Below, one piece after another: positions 33,056 through 45,760 of a stretch of DNA of 64,000 bases (the stretch's first letter is position 1; every line of letters starts with the position of its first letter). Both the position numbers and the translations under genes were made by a program. Location: assembly GCA_964020975.1 (NCBI GenBank), contig OZ026616.1, positions 83,142,268-83,206,267 on the forward strand, written 5' to 3'. The notes beneath the pieces were generated by a model. That model ran no database searches. It was not told the DNA's origin and worked only from the letters and a program-made list of their open reading frames with translations. This DNA is from Hermodice carunculata. Lineage: Eukaryota > Annelida > Polychaeta > Eunicida > Amphinomidae.

Positions 33056-35155
33056 CACCTGCTACTGTCAATGTGAGGTACTTGTAATTTAATACCATTA
33101 ATATCTTTATGCTTGTCACCATTGTTGAATTGACTTCCATGAGTACAAGAGCTTTAATACACACTTGTAGGATGGTCTTTTAATTGTTTCCATCAACAAT
33201 GAATTGTAGCTTGATACAGGCATATAAATAACTATATTGACCAAAATGCTTTTTTTTCACAAATAAAACCAGTCTGTTGACCAATTTTGACCAATATGAT
33301 CATTTCAAAGCAGAAGATATGCTCATACATATGTGATTTTCACCCAACAGTTGTGGTATCACATACCCAGGGCAAAAAATTAAATTTTTCTCCTGAAGAA
33401 AAAAAAAAATGACAAAACTTCACAAGTCTGCCATTTTTTAAAAACCTTCAGCCTGATTGGTGGATGGGGTATAATCACCATATATGCATGTGTGTGGGTC
33501 CATCAATCGCCCTTGCAGATGCAATAACTTTTGGACAAAATTAGCTACTTACAATCAGGAAACTTGTACTGTAGAGGAATGTCATTCGAAGTTTGGCTGA
33601 ATTTGACATTCAGCAACCTTGATCTATTTTCAAGGTCACTAGGAGTCATATTTTTACTCCTGACTGAAGGGGTCTTAAGGTCATTCTGACTGTAATTAGA
33701 AAAGAAAAATGCTTAAGAATTCTTAGCTTGATCACCAGAGAAGGGTACAATTTCAGAAGCCAACTGCAGAATTGACCAACATTAGACTGGTGGCAGATGC
33801 TACTTTTGAGCCGTGAAAATGCACTTTGTCCTCAAATGGTCTTTACCGTAGAGAGTCTAGCCTTGGATAAATTTTTCCCTGATGTTTTCTCCCAAAATTA
33901 CTGTACAAATTGTTAATGGTTGTGTAATGTGCATGTGCTTCAGGTGCAGGCTGTCTAGGGCAAACAGACTGTTTGCAGTGCAGGGAGGGAAGTTCTTGGG
34001 ATTCCCAGTTGGCAACAGTTATTAATAACTGCCTGAATAGGCTGCATTCATTGAAAAACCAAAAGTAGTGGAATGCTTCAATATGTCAAAATCAGATGCA
34101 TGCCTGCAGGAGAACAGTCATAAATGACATCATGATGAGAGGATAGCACAGCATTATCGCTACTTCAGGAAGGCAAAAATTTTGCCTCATCAGAAGGCGA
34201 TGTATGTACTTTAGAACTGGAAGCAAGACCTTCCCTGTCGGCCAGCTGTCTGTTTGTCCCTGAGAACTCTGTGCCTTCAGTGCATCCATACTGATTACAT
34301 TCAATTTACACGTTACGTATGATGTATACCACAAGTTTGGGACAACCTGAGGGAAGGGCTACTCCAAGGCTAGAGAGTCTCCTGAATGATAACACCAAAA
34401 CAATGCATATCAAAAAAGTTAATTTAGAGAGCAATGTCTAAATTACCATATATTTTACTGCCTTAACATACAAGTGGTGGTAAATTGGAGACTATTTCAG
34501 CTCTTTTGTGCAGTTTTGGAATAAGAAAATAAAGGATGACATGGGAGCCTAAAGGGATGATTTGCTACAGGTTTTCAGGGTGGATGAATTCATTGGCTAG
34601 TGGGTGTAAATCATGTGTACATGTAAATCAACAGCCATTGCTTTCCATGAAACATTGACTGTATGGACATAGCATACTACACTTTTTTGATGTACATGTA
34701 TTTGTATGCACATATAATGCAGTCGACCTATGAGAATTTTTTACACAAATGTGAGAATAATTCATAATGTTTCACTTGGTCAGTATCTGTATGTGTGCCC
34801 CACATCTGGTTATGACTGGTTGTGTCTTTACAGAATATGATAAATGTATATGTATTTTGTGTGGATAATAGATTTTTTACTTTGCATGCATATGTGTATT
34901 TGTATAATGGACTGAAAATTGCTCAAATTCAGGATCGACATGCTAAACATCTTCAACATGACATATGCATGTACAGTATTCATCTTCATAAGTGCACACT
35001 CCCTAATAAGTGCACACCTCCATTTTGTTTTGCAAGAAAGAACCCCCAAAATATCCCATAGTTTTCAAACGAGTGGTAGAATTTATTATTACACTTGGGA
35101 TCTACATTTTTTTTAGCTTTTGAGATTGAATTTTGAATAGTGAACTGTGCACTTA
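33056..35155. other. Intergenic, nothing recognised
   Basis: No gene or named repeat. Short poly-A/T tracts only. Confidence 0.4.
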
Positions 35156-35383
35156 TTAACCCTTTAAGTGCTAATCACTGCTATAGTTGCTTTCTCATTA
35201 CCATTAAACATATAATGGTTAAAAGTCAAATTCCTCATGAAGATACCTTTCATTCAGATACCAACAAGCCTTGTCTGAAACAAAAAGTAGTCTTTGTCAA
35301 CAGCTTTTCTCGGGATACTTTGCACGCAAAGTGTCCCAAGGAAAGCTGTTGACTCAATCTTAAATCAGCACTTTAAGGGTTAA
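35156..35383 (+). mobile_element. TTAA palindromic MITE, family C
   Basis: TTAACCCTTTAAGTGCTAAT / CACTTTAAGGGTTAA; palindrome CAACAGCTTTTCTCGGGATA / TGTCCCAAGGAAAGCTGTTG. Confidence 0.8.
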
Positions 35384-35432
35384 GATGAATATGGTATATG
35401 TAGCTTGTCATATAGTGCTTTATCATAAGAAT

Positions 35433-35498
35433 GCTGATGATGGAGTCCGTGGGATACACTATACTTAATACAGTGTATCCCACAGACTCCATCATCAG
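35433..35498. repeat. Near-perfect ~28-bp hairpin
   Basis: CTGATGATGGAGTCCGTGGG (start of left arm) pairs with CCCACAGACTCCATCATCAG (right arm) and pairing continues through ATACACT/AGTGTAT, with a loop of about 10 bases and one mismatch. It abuts the family-B copy at 35495. It could be a separate MITE, a rearranged MITE end or a small hairpin RNA. Confidence 0.7.
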
Positions 35499-35736
35499 TG
35501 CCAACTGTGACTGAAGTCGAACTAACTAGGACGCCCTACTGTCAAATTTAATTAAGATGCCAGAATCATATTCCTTGTGAAAAGACTTTTCATTCAACTA
35601 CCAACATGCCTATAGCATCAGAGAATATAATGGTCCTGGTAAACAGCTTTCCTTGGTGCACATAGGGTGCAATACGCCCAAAGCGCACCAAGGAAAGCTG
35701 TTGACTCAGTCCAAAACTTGGCACTGAAAGAGTTAA
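35495..35736 (+). mobile_element. Family-B TTAA MITE, left end replaced
   Basis: CAGTGCCAACTGTGACTGAA follows directly from the hairpin. The right part has a palindrome CAGCTTTCCTTGGTGCAC..GCACCAAGGAAAGCTG and the end TTGGCACTGAAAGAGTTAA. Confidence 0.7.
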
Positions 35737-35999
35737 AAGCCTCACTATACCAGGGAGATATTTAAAATGGTTCTAAGGAAGTAATAAGAAAATGTGCTTT
35801 GGCAGGAGCCAGTGGACCCACCATGTTATATCAGAGTGCAGTTCATAATGAGGGGCCTTATAAAGATAGAGCACTGTCCAGAATGAGCAGGATGCATATA
35901 GTCTCCATGAGATGAAGAAAAATCTTACTTTGAGTCGCAAGTTCAGCATGAAAATAAAACATGGGTGACTGACCATGTAGTATAGCACCCAATCTAATT

Positions 36000-36245
36000 G
36001 TTTGTGCCAAATTTAGGGCTGAGTCAACAGCTTTTCTCGGGGCGCATTGGGCGCAGTGTGCCTAATGCATGTCCAGAAAAGCTTTTGACTTAGGATATTT
36101 TCTCTGGAACTATGAGCATACTGGTACTTGAATGAAAGGTCTTTTTACAAGGAATACATATCGGAGATCCTAATGATAATTCAGACTACATGTAGTTTGA
36201 CTTCAGTAGATCAATTTTAGACGTGATTGGCAATGAAAGAGTTAA
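36000..36245 (-). mobile_element. TTAA palindromic MITE, family B
   Basis: Right end GATTGGCAATGAAAGAGTTAA spans 36225-36245 (TTAA at 36242-36245). Palindrome near the left (CAACAGCTTTTCTCGGGGCG ... CCAGAAAAGCTTTTGACTTA), then the GTACTTGAATGAAAGGTCTT segment. Confidence 0.65.
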
Positions 36246-36276
36246 AATGGGAGATGGAAGTACAATAGTAATCTGT

Positions 36277-36432
36277 AACCCTTTTCCCTTAAACTGGCTG
36301 GAGGTAAATGGGACTTTTTAGGTTAATTTTAGTATAAATGAGAGTTGCTGAGAAGTAATATCATGATATAGCATGCCCCAGTCAGCAGCTTCTGTAGTAG
36401 CAGGTTGGGCATTTGGATTTGTCTTAAGTTAA
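36277..36432 (-). mobile_element. Decayed family-A MITE
   Basis: TAACCCTTTTCCCTTAAACT at the left; remnants of the palindrome near 36380-36410. Confidence 0.35.
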
Positions 36433-36666
36433 CCCTTTCCCCCTCAAACCGGTCAAAACAGGCTGGTGGTCAAATGTTGTCTGCTTCAGTGTTTTCAACT
36501 AATTTCAACCGTAATGAAAAGCAATTTTGACTGAGAATTGTAGATGAGCCCTATGAAGATCACATGCCCCAGGTCAACAACTTTCCTTGGCATGAGTTGG
36601 GCACTGCCCAACTCATGCCAAGGAAAGTTGTTGACGCAAGTGTCAATTCAAGGGGGAAAGGGTTAA
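36429..36666 (-). mobile_element. TTAA palindromic MITE, family A
   Basis: TTAACCCTTTCCCCCTCAAA / CAAGGGGGAAAGGGTTAA; palindrome arms CAACAACTTTCCTTGGCATG / CATGCCAAGGAAAGTTGTTG with matching changes in both arms. Confidence 0.8.
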
Positions 36667-37392
36667 ACCATGGACATGTAAACAAGAATAATGTCCATCA
36701 TCCAAGTGGGAAGGGTTGAAAAACTTATCTTATGGAAACAACCAGAGAATACTCCTGATTTGGCTAAGATTTTTTTGGTCCTGTAAATTCAAATTCTTAA
36801 ATTCTAATCCTGTGCAATTATGCCATCCTTGTTGAAACAATTAGAGCTCTTGCTGCTTGCACAAGTGGCCTCTGCTATTGTTTGCTCTGCAATTGGGAGT
36901 TTCAGGGGAAAGAAAGAGTGACGCTCTAGTTACATGTTTGTGTATACTCTGCACATGGAAAACCAAAGTAGCATTAAGCCAAATACATGGCTGGTTCAGG
37001 GTGAACTCTGGCTATACCCAAGCCTGAACAACTTTGAAGAGGTCACCAGTCCAGAGAGACTGGAATTAGATATGGGTAATAGGTGACAATTAACTTTGGT
37101 TGTGTCCCTCGTGTAAACATTATTGTCAGGGACATACCTACCACTCTTGTGCAGGAGTCAGGGTGTTCCACGTGGGATGTACCTGAATGCATGCTGTGGA
37201 TAAGGGTCTCTACCGTGACTACCTCTACAAACAAAAGTGGAAGCCAGGCACTATTGATAGTGCAGCTTCAGTATGAATAATGTAAAATAATTTAGGGATT
37301 CAATTACATGTATTTCTGGATGTCAGCAGTGGTGATACTTAGCATAGAAGCACATTTGAGGTATTGGATTCTAAATTTCATTGTTACAAAGA

Positions 37393-37426
<34 letters not shown>

Positions 37427-38778
37427 TGAAACTTGATGTTCAGATGTGCTAGAGATGTATCAGTGTAATTGCATGCTGTAATGTCATCTATGATGTTTAC
37501 CTGTATTTTATATTCAGGTGTCCGACAGCATGAGCAGTATGAAATAAAATTATGCTGAAGAATATATGGGCAGGTTTGTTGAACAAAGGACCTAAAATGT
37601 TTGCCATTAGTATGGTTTTGGGGCCCTCATAAGTCTGATTCTGGTGCTGGGTATACAAATATATTACTTTTATTTTTTTGAGGTCAATAAGTATTAAAGG
37701 GCCCAGATGTTTTAGTTGTCTGTCCTAAAGTGCTGAGTTGAGTTGAACTCCCAGCTTGAATTGCCTGAATATTATATAATTGTAATGGCTATTAATGTAT
37801 AGAGGGACATTTATTAATGGAGTAAACTTTGTAGAAAAGATCACATTATTCTTAGTAAATAAAATAAGAACCTCATAGCAACAGATTGTGTACTTTGTGT
37901 TTTAACCCTTTCACCACTGCATCTCTACCCTTATTAACCCCTGACAGCTAAATTTCTTAAACTATTTTTCAACTGTATTTACAAATTTGATACTACATTT
38001 TTATCTGAAAAAGTTCTCATGGTATTATTTAAACCTGTCAGCACTAGCAATATATGTCATGGTTTTCATTTTGCAAAGTTAGTTTCAAGGTCAAAGGTCA
38101 TAACATTAGGCAGCTAGATATCTTGGAATTACCGGCATAAAACACACAAAGCAAGAGATGTATCTGATGCTGCTAATTATTCCATTCAAAAATTGATCCA
38201 TTTTTTTTTCCTTTGAATCAATTGTGTATATTTATGATAAATACAATAAGTAGGGGTAAACAATAGTATGTAAACATTGTCTTCTCAGGGGTTATATAGG
38301 ACTTTATGCCAACCTTGTTTATACAGGTAAGCTGCAGGTTATAAAATCTTTCCTCTTGTACAAACCAACATTTTATATCTTAAGAATGTTTGAAAACAAA
38401 TTAATTTCAAATCTTATGAAAACTACTTGCATACATCATGCACTTTTCATTGAGGTCAGTTTCAGGGTCAGAAGTTTGAATGCCGTTTTAAAGATCAAAT
38501 GTCACATAATTTGGCAGCCATCTTGGAATTCGACTACAGTCTCATCCTGGGGCCTGCAGACGATTTGACAATAGTCCCTTCCCGTGGTGAAAGAGTTCAC
38601 GCATTGGGAATATGATCTGGTACGCTTCAAATCAAATGTTGGCAATACTCATCATACATATGCTGAATAAATTTGTGAGTACAAGAAGTTTGTTCATGTA
38701 AAAAAATCTCACAAAAGAAGCCTATTGTGAAAGGACATTCATTGAAAGCATTGGAAAATGGGCTGACCAAAATATAAG
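36667..38778. other. Intergenic, 38-base T run
   Basis: No gene recognised. T tract at about 37388-37425. Open frames near 37040-37280 on both strands lack similarity to known families. Confidence 0.4.
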
Positions 38779-41208
38779 CACTAGTAACTTGTTTCAGCAT
38801 TAGTGGGTGCATTTCAGGGCAGTTCTCGGCGTTACACAGCGTGAGACAGCGTTAGGCGGTGTTACAAACGCTGAGAAATGCCGACTAACGCTGGGAAACG
38901 CCAAAATCCAATTACCGTATTTACCCACGTATAAGTCGCCCTGGCGTAAAAGTCACAGGGTATATTTTGAGACCAAAAATCTCATCCCCAGTCCAAACCT
39001 GGCATAAAAGTCGCACCCCCTGATCATTAAAGTAAAGTCAAAATGCCTAAAAACATTATTTAACCCTTAGCATGCTGGACAGTTTTGTGATCGGCACAGT
39101 CAGCCAGCGGGCAATTTTTATATTGTGTTGCGTAACAAGCGACGTAAAAAGTGCCTTAACTTTTTTATTTTTGCAATTCATGCAAAATTATCTCCTGGAC
39201 TTTTAATCAGTATGATCTGTGGTTTCTTTGTCAATTTCAACAAAACTCGTGCCCTGCACCCTGACAAAGTGAATATGTAGTCTATGTAGATCTCAAACAC
39301 AAAATTAGACTAATTTATCGAAATGGTCAAGCTTGTGTGAACACAAGTGCATTGGTATCGGTCCGCGCATTTTCCTTGGTTAGCGTCATGAATGATAGTT
39401 CCTCTTTAATTTTTTCTAAATATCGATTGTGTGTCACAATTATAGTGGTTGAGTTTGTTTTTCGCTGCAGTAAATTATCGATATTAACGCACTTTAGCGT
39501 AGTCATTAATAATTTAAACTGTCAACATGATCAACACATGCGGCAGCGTGCAGTGTTTTTTTCCCCCGCACCATGTTTACCTGCCCGCGGCGTCTTTTAC
39601 TCTTTTTCCGTGAAAAATTGTACTTGATGCTCTATTGTACGCAAAAACTGGTAGTATGTCATCATTCTGACCAATTTACAGCGTTAAATTGTTTCTTGCT
39701 TTAATAAATTGTCCCGTAATGGTCACTTATGTTCTTGCAAATGTCGCCCATCTTTCAAGCCAGACTTCATAACACATGGTAGCGAGAACACTCGAACGAA
39801 ACATCAGTAGAAAACGACGTATTTGATTGGAAGGCGAAGAACATGTGATCGATTCTGGCCCCCTAACTGACCTAGAATATTCCGGAGAATTGTCTTCGGT
39901 AGTTTCTGACTAAAATTATGACGTATATTGTTTGAAATAGAAGCAGTTTTGGAGGGGTTTCCCCTCAAATACTTTTGTATCAGCCAATGGGAAAGCTTGT
40001 TCTTAAAATAGACAAAGTTCTACGGACTGGAACGAGGTAAACAGCGTGGCGGGTAGAAGAAAAAAGATCGAGAACGTGATGATGAAATCATTCTTTTTTA
40101 TGCGCAGTTTTACACAGTTACATCATTCAAATTGTCGCAAACAATATGGCCCAGCTGCTGATCAGTAAGGTGTGAGACTTCTGAGAGCAACAGAATGAAT
40201 GATGAGGTGGAAATTTAATTTACCCTCTTTAAAGCCACAACCAATTATGGTCAGGTCCACCAGCAATCTTTATTTGTTTTGCCCAACCACAACACTGTTA
40301 TAGCGTCACATCATAAGCATGCTTTATTAATTTATATTAAATATGTACAGTTACAAATATTATGACATTCTACATGCAGGGAAATATATGATATTGGGGA
40401 TTTTCGTCAATAACCGGTAAAACTGCAGTTTGATGATCGAGGCTTGGCGCTGGTCCATGCGATCTTGTTCATGGCCGACCATCGTGAAAACTTCGGTTCT
40501 CCATTGGTCTCAAATGTAAACCTGGCTTAAAAGTCACACCCTACATTTTCCGAACAAAAATAAGGCCTTAAAAATGCGACTATCACATGGGTAAATATGG
40601 TAAGCCTTTTGGGGCTCAGCGTTTGATACCCTTTCAACGCCGGCTGCCGCTGGCAAACACTCCGTAGTCCTCTCAACTAGCAAACTCGATGGGATACATG
40701 TAAAATTTGAATTCAATTGAACTGGGATGAGAAGGATCCATGGAAATTTGTATCTTGTACTTGTACTAATCATTAATATACTTCTATTTTTTATACTCAT
40801 GGGCAATACAACATAATTATCTTTAATATTATGATGATGATTTATCCATTGAGGTGTATGTGTAGTGGATGACTTTGCTCATGATCACCGATATTTGGTC
40901 ATTTCAATTTTGGTTGCAAAGTAAAGACAAACAAACAGCCCTGTTTTCAATTTTTATTTAAACACAGCATAGCGATTTTTTATTGTATGTACAGCACAAG
41001 TCAGCAATGTATAGCTTTGTGCTAGCATAGATATGAATCCCGGTGAATATAATACATGGAATTATCATTAAATTCCATGTATTATATTAAGGGTTAATTG
41101 GATTTTGGCATTTCCCAGCATTTGTAATGCCGGCTAACGCTGTCTCACATTGGCAAACGCTGTGTAACGCCGAAACGCACCCACTAATGCCAAAACAAGT
41201 TACTAGTG
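38779..41208. mobile_element. CACTA/EnSpm-like element with nested insertion
   Basis: Begins CACTAGTAACTTG and ends CAAGTTACTAGTG, flanked by the 3-bp repeat AAG. Long subterminal regions are packed with AACGCYG/CRGCGTT words. CACTA start and 3-bp duplication are the hallmarks of EnSpm/CACTA. Without the nested element at 38915-40600 it is about 0.74 kb and has no coding capacity, so it is non-autonomous. Sister copy at 47875-49214. Confidence 0.75.
38915..40600. mobile_element. TA-flanked element nested in the CACTA copy
   Basis: Ends CCGTATTTACCCACGTATAA / CATGGGTAAATATGG, flanked by TA, with GTCGC/GCGACT just inside. The sister CACTA copy has an uninterrupted CCAATTTAGCCTTTT-type sequence at the same point, confirming the insertion. 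The 1.7 kb interior shows no recognisable transposase. Confidence 0.7.
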
Positions 41209-42098
41209 AAGTAACCTTATGATTGTATATACACTGAAGAATATGGAAAGGGACCATTGCACTTGTCTTTATGCTCAGTCAAATATAATCTATGCAATTA
41301 CCTGGAAAACTTATTACGACACAATGTGTTTACTGTAGTTCATCTTGGGGGATCGCCAGGGACAAGGTCAAAGCAGCGCATAAAGTATAACATGGATGTG
41401 GTCACAGTATGGCTGATGCCCATTAATATGAGATGAAAACAGCGACCCCAGTGATAAACTACCTTCTGAAATAGTAACTAGGAACACCATTTGGTGGCAT
41501 ATGGCACATTTTGTCAGCGGTGGATGGCATTGATGGGCAATGGTTTGTTGCAATGGGTGGTGGTTGGCAGCCGCAGAACACTGTCAAAGCTTACAGGCTG
41601 GTCAGTGATCTTCTTTCTCACCACCAAGCACCGCCCACCACTGCCCATGGCTGCCCACTGCCATCGAGAAACTCAAAGGCAGCCCCAGGGAGCATCTATT
41701 TGTTTCATATGTAAGGTAAGAGAACAAATGCAAAAACTGGTTAGTGAAAGGGGAGTAAAAATAAAAGTTAGTGTTATATATATAATATTTATGTGGGCAT
41801 AAATATTGGTCTTTATGTACTTGTGTGCTCATACATATACAAAATGACATGTAAATTGGACATTTACACACACGGGCACACACACACACGTATAATCATG
41901 CAAGGCATAAATTCATTCACACACATGATATTAATTATGCACATTGTTGATTTTGTCCTGGCTTTATGCATCACAGTATAAGTCCACAAACATGCTTAAG
42001 AATAACCTGCATGATTAGTATCAGTCCACAAGCATGCTTAAGAATAACCTGCATGATTTAGATGTGTCCCATTGAATCCCCACATCAGGAACAGTTTT

Positions 42099-43031
42099 TA
42101 GCTCTGCTGACCAAAGCTTTTGGGACCGCTCATATCTGTCTGTCCATCCATCCGGCCGTCCATAAACTTTTGCTTGATAGCGCGATACCATCCACAGTTT
42201 TCAAGTTAGCCCAATATAACTTTCAGCACTTAAAGGACGTATGAAAATCTAGGCCGAGATAGATATTGGTGGCACCACCTACATTATTATGTAATATAGG
42301 GGTCAAAATGTTGTGAACACTCTGGCATCTTTAATTTTTGGTGGATCTTCACCAAATTTGGTGGGATTGTGGGGGAGGCCAAAGTCTAAGTTGCTAATGA
42401 TACTAGTGGCGCCATCTATAACTTGATGGAAATTATGAGCCAAAATGTGTTTTAAGATGGAAAGTTCCATATTTGGAAAGTAATTAGATTAGACTTGCCA
42501 AATTTATGTGATATACAGACCATGGCCAAAGATTGAATGTTATGTTATATCAGTGACCCTGAGCTATTTTTGTGATGTCACCATGCCTGTAAAGTTGAAA
42601 AGGTGATTTTGTAATGTCCGGGTGTAGCTTAGACATCAATGGCAAAGAGAATTGATTTTTCAGATCAAAATTGCACTTGATCTCATAATACATAAAACTG
42701 TGCTTGATGACCTACTTTTTGGGTCACTGTGACCCAGTAATTATAGAATTTGGCACTTGTCCAAGTTTATTTGTTTTTTGTTAATAACTGGAAAAGTTAT
42801 GACCCAATTTGAACAAACAGACTATATATGGAAAGCTGGATGTGGGGTGCATATTTTGAACAGTAACGAATTTTTAATCAAGTTGAAGGTCAAAGTCAAA
42901 TGGCCAGTTTGAATATTGGGGTCATCTCGTGAATGCTCTGCACCCCACAATTCTTGAGATAGGCCTATATAACGTTTAGGAGTTACAAAGTGTATAAAAA
43001 TCTTAGTGGACATTAATGTTGGTGGCGCCAC
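42099..43031. repeat. Dispersed repeat, sister of 17358-18500
   Basis: GCTCTGCTGACCAAAGC at the start, GTCCATAAACTTTTGCTTG, GGTGGCACCACCT, GTAATATAGGGGTCAAAATG, GATGACCTACTTTTTGGGTC. It lacks the ribozyme insert. Confidence 0.6.
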
Positions 43032-43040
43032 CTATAGAAT

Positions 43041-43044
<4 letters not shown>

Positions 43045-43098
<54 letters not shown>
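43045..43098. repeat. (TA)n(CA)n microsatellite
   Basis: TA run followed by a short CA run. Confidence 0.95.
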
Positions 43099-43872
43099 AA
43101 ACATAAATATGCATATTAACTTTCATTTTCATTCCCATTTTGCCATCATGTTCCTACATTCATGCACCTAGCCCATGTCTGAAATAAATTTATAAATGCT
43201 CCCTGGACTCCTTGAGTGTCTCTGGGGCGATGGGTGGCAGCAAGCGGCCGTGGGAGGTAGTGAAGAAAGTCTCAGCCCATTCCTGTCAAGGCTTAAAATG
43301 TGGGCGGCGATTGCCGCCGAGCATGACTGACTGCTGCCAGGCAACGTCCAATGCCACCTTCCATCGCTCACCGCTACAAAAATGTGCCATACGCCACCAA
43401 ATGGTGTTTTGAGTAGAAGACAACTCTAAGGAAAAGCTACAAGGATGGCTACACTGGTCCACTTCGATTCAATCTTGAGGTTTATGTTTTCTGATCAGTT
43501 TGATCCAAGATTTCCTCTGTTTTTTCTTACGGCAACAGGTAAATGGTGAGTCTAGGGGTTTTCCTCTTAGAACTTGTGCACTTCGGTAGGCAGCAGTTAA
43601 TGTTCAGCATTTTCTTACTTTCTCTGATCGAAACTTGAGCATATTTGTATCACACCGACAGGAGTCAACATGCACTGCATCTAACAAGTAACACACTACT
43701 CCACTGGGAGTGTGAACTGCTGGATGAGTTTGTCCCTGGCTCTCCTGCAAGATGCATGGCGATAAATATGCTGTGATGTAATAAGGCGACAGGGTAATTA
43801 CTGAACATATCTCCCATATCAAGCGACCAAAATATACTGAGACATTTTTTTTTATGTGCGGGTGCCAACCCA

Positions 43873-43875
<3 letters not shown>

Positions 43876-43919
<44 letters not shown>
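43876..43919. repeat. (CT)n microsatellite
   Basis: Uninterrupted CT dinucleotides for about 44 bp. Confidence 0.95.
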
Positions 43920-43921
<2 letters not shown>

Positions 43922-43934
43922 TTACCTCCAAATT

Positions 43935-44960
43935 TGTCTGGGGTTTTTTTCAGACACTATTATTCCGAAAACCACCAAATTTGCCATGCTGACTGACCTA
44001 GTGCTGAAATTGTGCACCTGATTTGGAGTAGTCATGATGTTTAAAATTTTGCAAATTAGGGGCAATTAAAAGTTTAAAAGCTTCATATCTTCTTAGAGGT
44101 GCCATTCCAACTTCATTTTATGGGTTTGTGAGATAGCCGCATCCAATGAACCATAAACTAAATTTGTACAATTTCAATTTATGCAAATAAGATGAAAACA
44201 TGAAATTCAAATCTTGAATAACTTAAAACTATTATACATAGAGATGTGATTCCAACTTCAATTTGCAGGTATGTGACATAGCCGCATCCAAGATCAAATT
44301 CTTTTATTTGTCCAGACCTCTGACCGAGGTATAGGGCCTAAAAATAAAATATAAAATGGAACAACATAGTACCACATTGGGTTTAGCATGTACAGCACGG
44401 TCTAACAGCAACCTAGCATTGCAATCTCGTGAATCCTTCATTATCAATTATAACCTTTTAAATCCTTCAACTACATATTTTCCAATCTTATTCTTCACAC
44501 ACATATCAGAATTCATTAATTGTCAAAATTAAATACAATTGATATTCTGATGAAAATATGGATGTATATACTTTTTGTACAAATCTTTCAATACAGAACA
44601 TTCCAAAATAAAGTGATATCATCTTCATCTTCATCTTCTAACTTATTTTCATTGCATAAATTACAATATCTCTAATTACATGTATGTGGCACAATCATAT
44701 CGACCTCTCTCAATAGGCAGCTTATGATTAAGAGTTCTACATTTTGACATTGCTATTCTATATCTTGGTAACATTTCTCCTAGATAGTTCTCAAAACCAA
44801 ATTCTGTCTTAAATCCAATGAACCATAAACCAAAGCTGTAGGCTTTTTATTTATGCAAAGGAGGCAAATACACAAAATTAGAATTTTGACTAGCTTCAAA
44901 ACTACAATAGATAGCAGTGTCAAATTGAAAAGCTTGTAGTCTCGTTTCCATTGTACATTT
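43935..44960. repeat. Diverged tandem repeat, interrupted by a LINE
   Basis: Units near 44060, 44200 and 44815 share GATAGCCGCATCCAATGAAC, CATAAACYAAA, TTTATGCAAA and AATTCAAATCTTG-like text. The third is split from the second by the LINE piece 44292-44814. Confidence 0.5.
44292..44814 (-). mobile_element. 5'-truncated LINE 3' end
   Basis: Minus-strand reading, with frame breaks, gives FGFENYLGEMLPRYRIAMSK, then CRTLNHKLPIERGRYDC, then YHFILECSVLKDLYKKYIHP. This is the C-terminal region of invertebrate LINE ORF2 proteins (RTSxHxLxIExGRY...HFLLxC). Several stops and frameshifts are present. The 3' side reads TTATTTTTAGGCCCTATACC. Flanking CCAA repeats and the intact GCATCCAATGAACC of a sister unit show where it inserted. 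Confidence 0.65.
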
Positions 44961-45146
44961 CAAGGCAGCAGAAAGTATTTTCTCCCTCATACATGTATCG
45001 TCAGTTATTGTAAATACGTCCTGCCATTTTGATAATACCAGTTGGTACTACATCTGGTTGATGTTTCATAAATACGCAGTAAAAGACCTCACATCACATT
45101 TCACTAATGCAATAGTTTAAAGATTGGCTTACCATAAGTCTCATTA

Positions 45147-45760
45147 TTAGTGAGAGGTTGAGAAATCAGGTATTGTGTCCATAATCATTGTATCACGAAT
45201 CAAATTCACAAATGATCTAGAAATTAACTGATACATCTGATTATACTCGTCTTTGACCTGCTGCTTACTTGCAAAGGTCCCATCCGGATTTATTCTGTCA
45301 TTTTTAAAAATAGTACTTTGTCGAACCATATCTTCTAAAATGTTTTTTTTATCCCTTGTAATGTACTCGTACCAAATAACATTGTTCCTGACCTCTCTAG
45401 TGTTCTGAGGCTGGAAAAACACTTTCCACACCATAAGTTGTTTATAAAATGTCAGTATCTGTTTCTTTTCCAGGACAATACAGCATCTTCTCACAAATAA
45501 ATAAGTCTTCTAATTTAATGCTCGGCAATGAATGAAAGATAGCCTTCCATTTAGCATTGGGTCTTTCATACAGGTGTTTTGTCCACTTCTGTAAAAATGC
45601 TGCTGCTTGGGTTCCAAAGAGTACAATCTTCAAGCTACCATCCTTGATTTTTTTATCCATGACACATTTTTTTTTTCACATGTGCAATGCCACTTTTCCA
45701 TGTAAACTTATGAATATCTTGTTGCATGGTATGTGGGCCTACAAAGGTTGATAACATGCA
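45147..45760 (-). mobile_element. LINE ORF2 middle/C-terminal fragment
   Basis: Two overlapping minus-strand frames (45442-45660 and 45147-45494) read LKIVLFGTQAAAFLQKWTKH, WKAIFHS, then FYKQLMVWKVFF and NNVIWYEYI. This pattern is common to the region downstream of the RT domain in L1/CR1-type LINEs. The frame changes once, so it is broken. Upstream, weak similarity continues to about 45760. Confidence 0.55.

Larger units (their letters stand above)
41483..43408. mobile_element. Inverted-repeat pair (~230-bp arms)
   Basis: AACACCATTTGGTGGCATAT at the left matches the reverse complement of the right end (ATACGCCACCAAATGGTGTT). Similarity extends through TATGGCACATTTTG, GTGGATGGCATTG, AAACTCAAAGGCAG and CAGGGAGCAT for about 230 bp on each side. 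The 1.45 kb centre contains a copy of the dispersed repeat also seen at 17358. No clear target duplication. Confidence 0.6.

Noticed and set aside
34150-34200. CUGAUGA with a following stem on the minus strand as a hammerhead
   Set aside because: A GGCAAA/UUGCC-like stem is present, but no GAAA and no closing helix follow.
43665-43931. Arg-Glu repeat protein on the minus strand
   Set aside because: Translation of the CT microsatellite.
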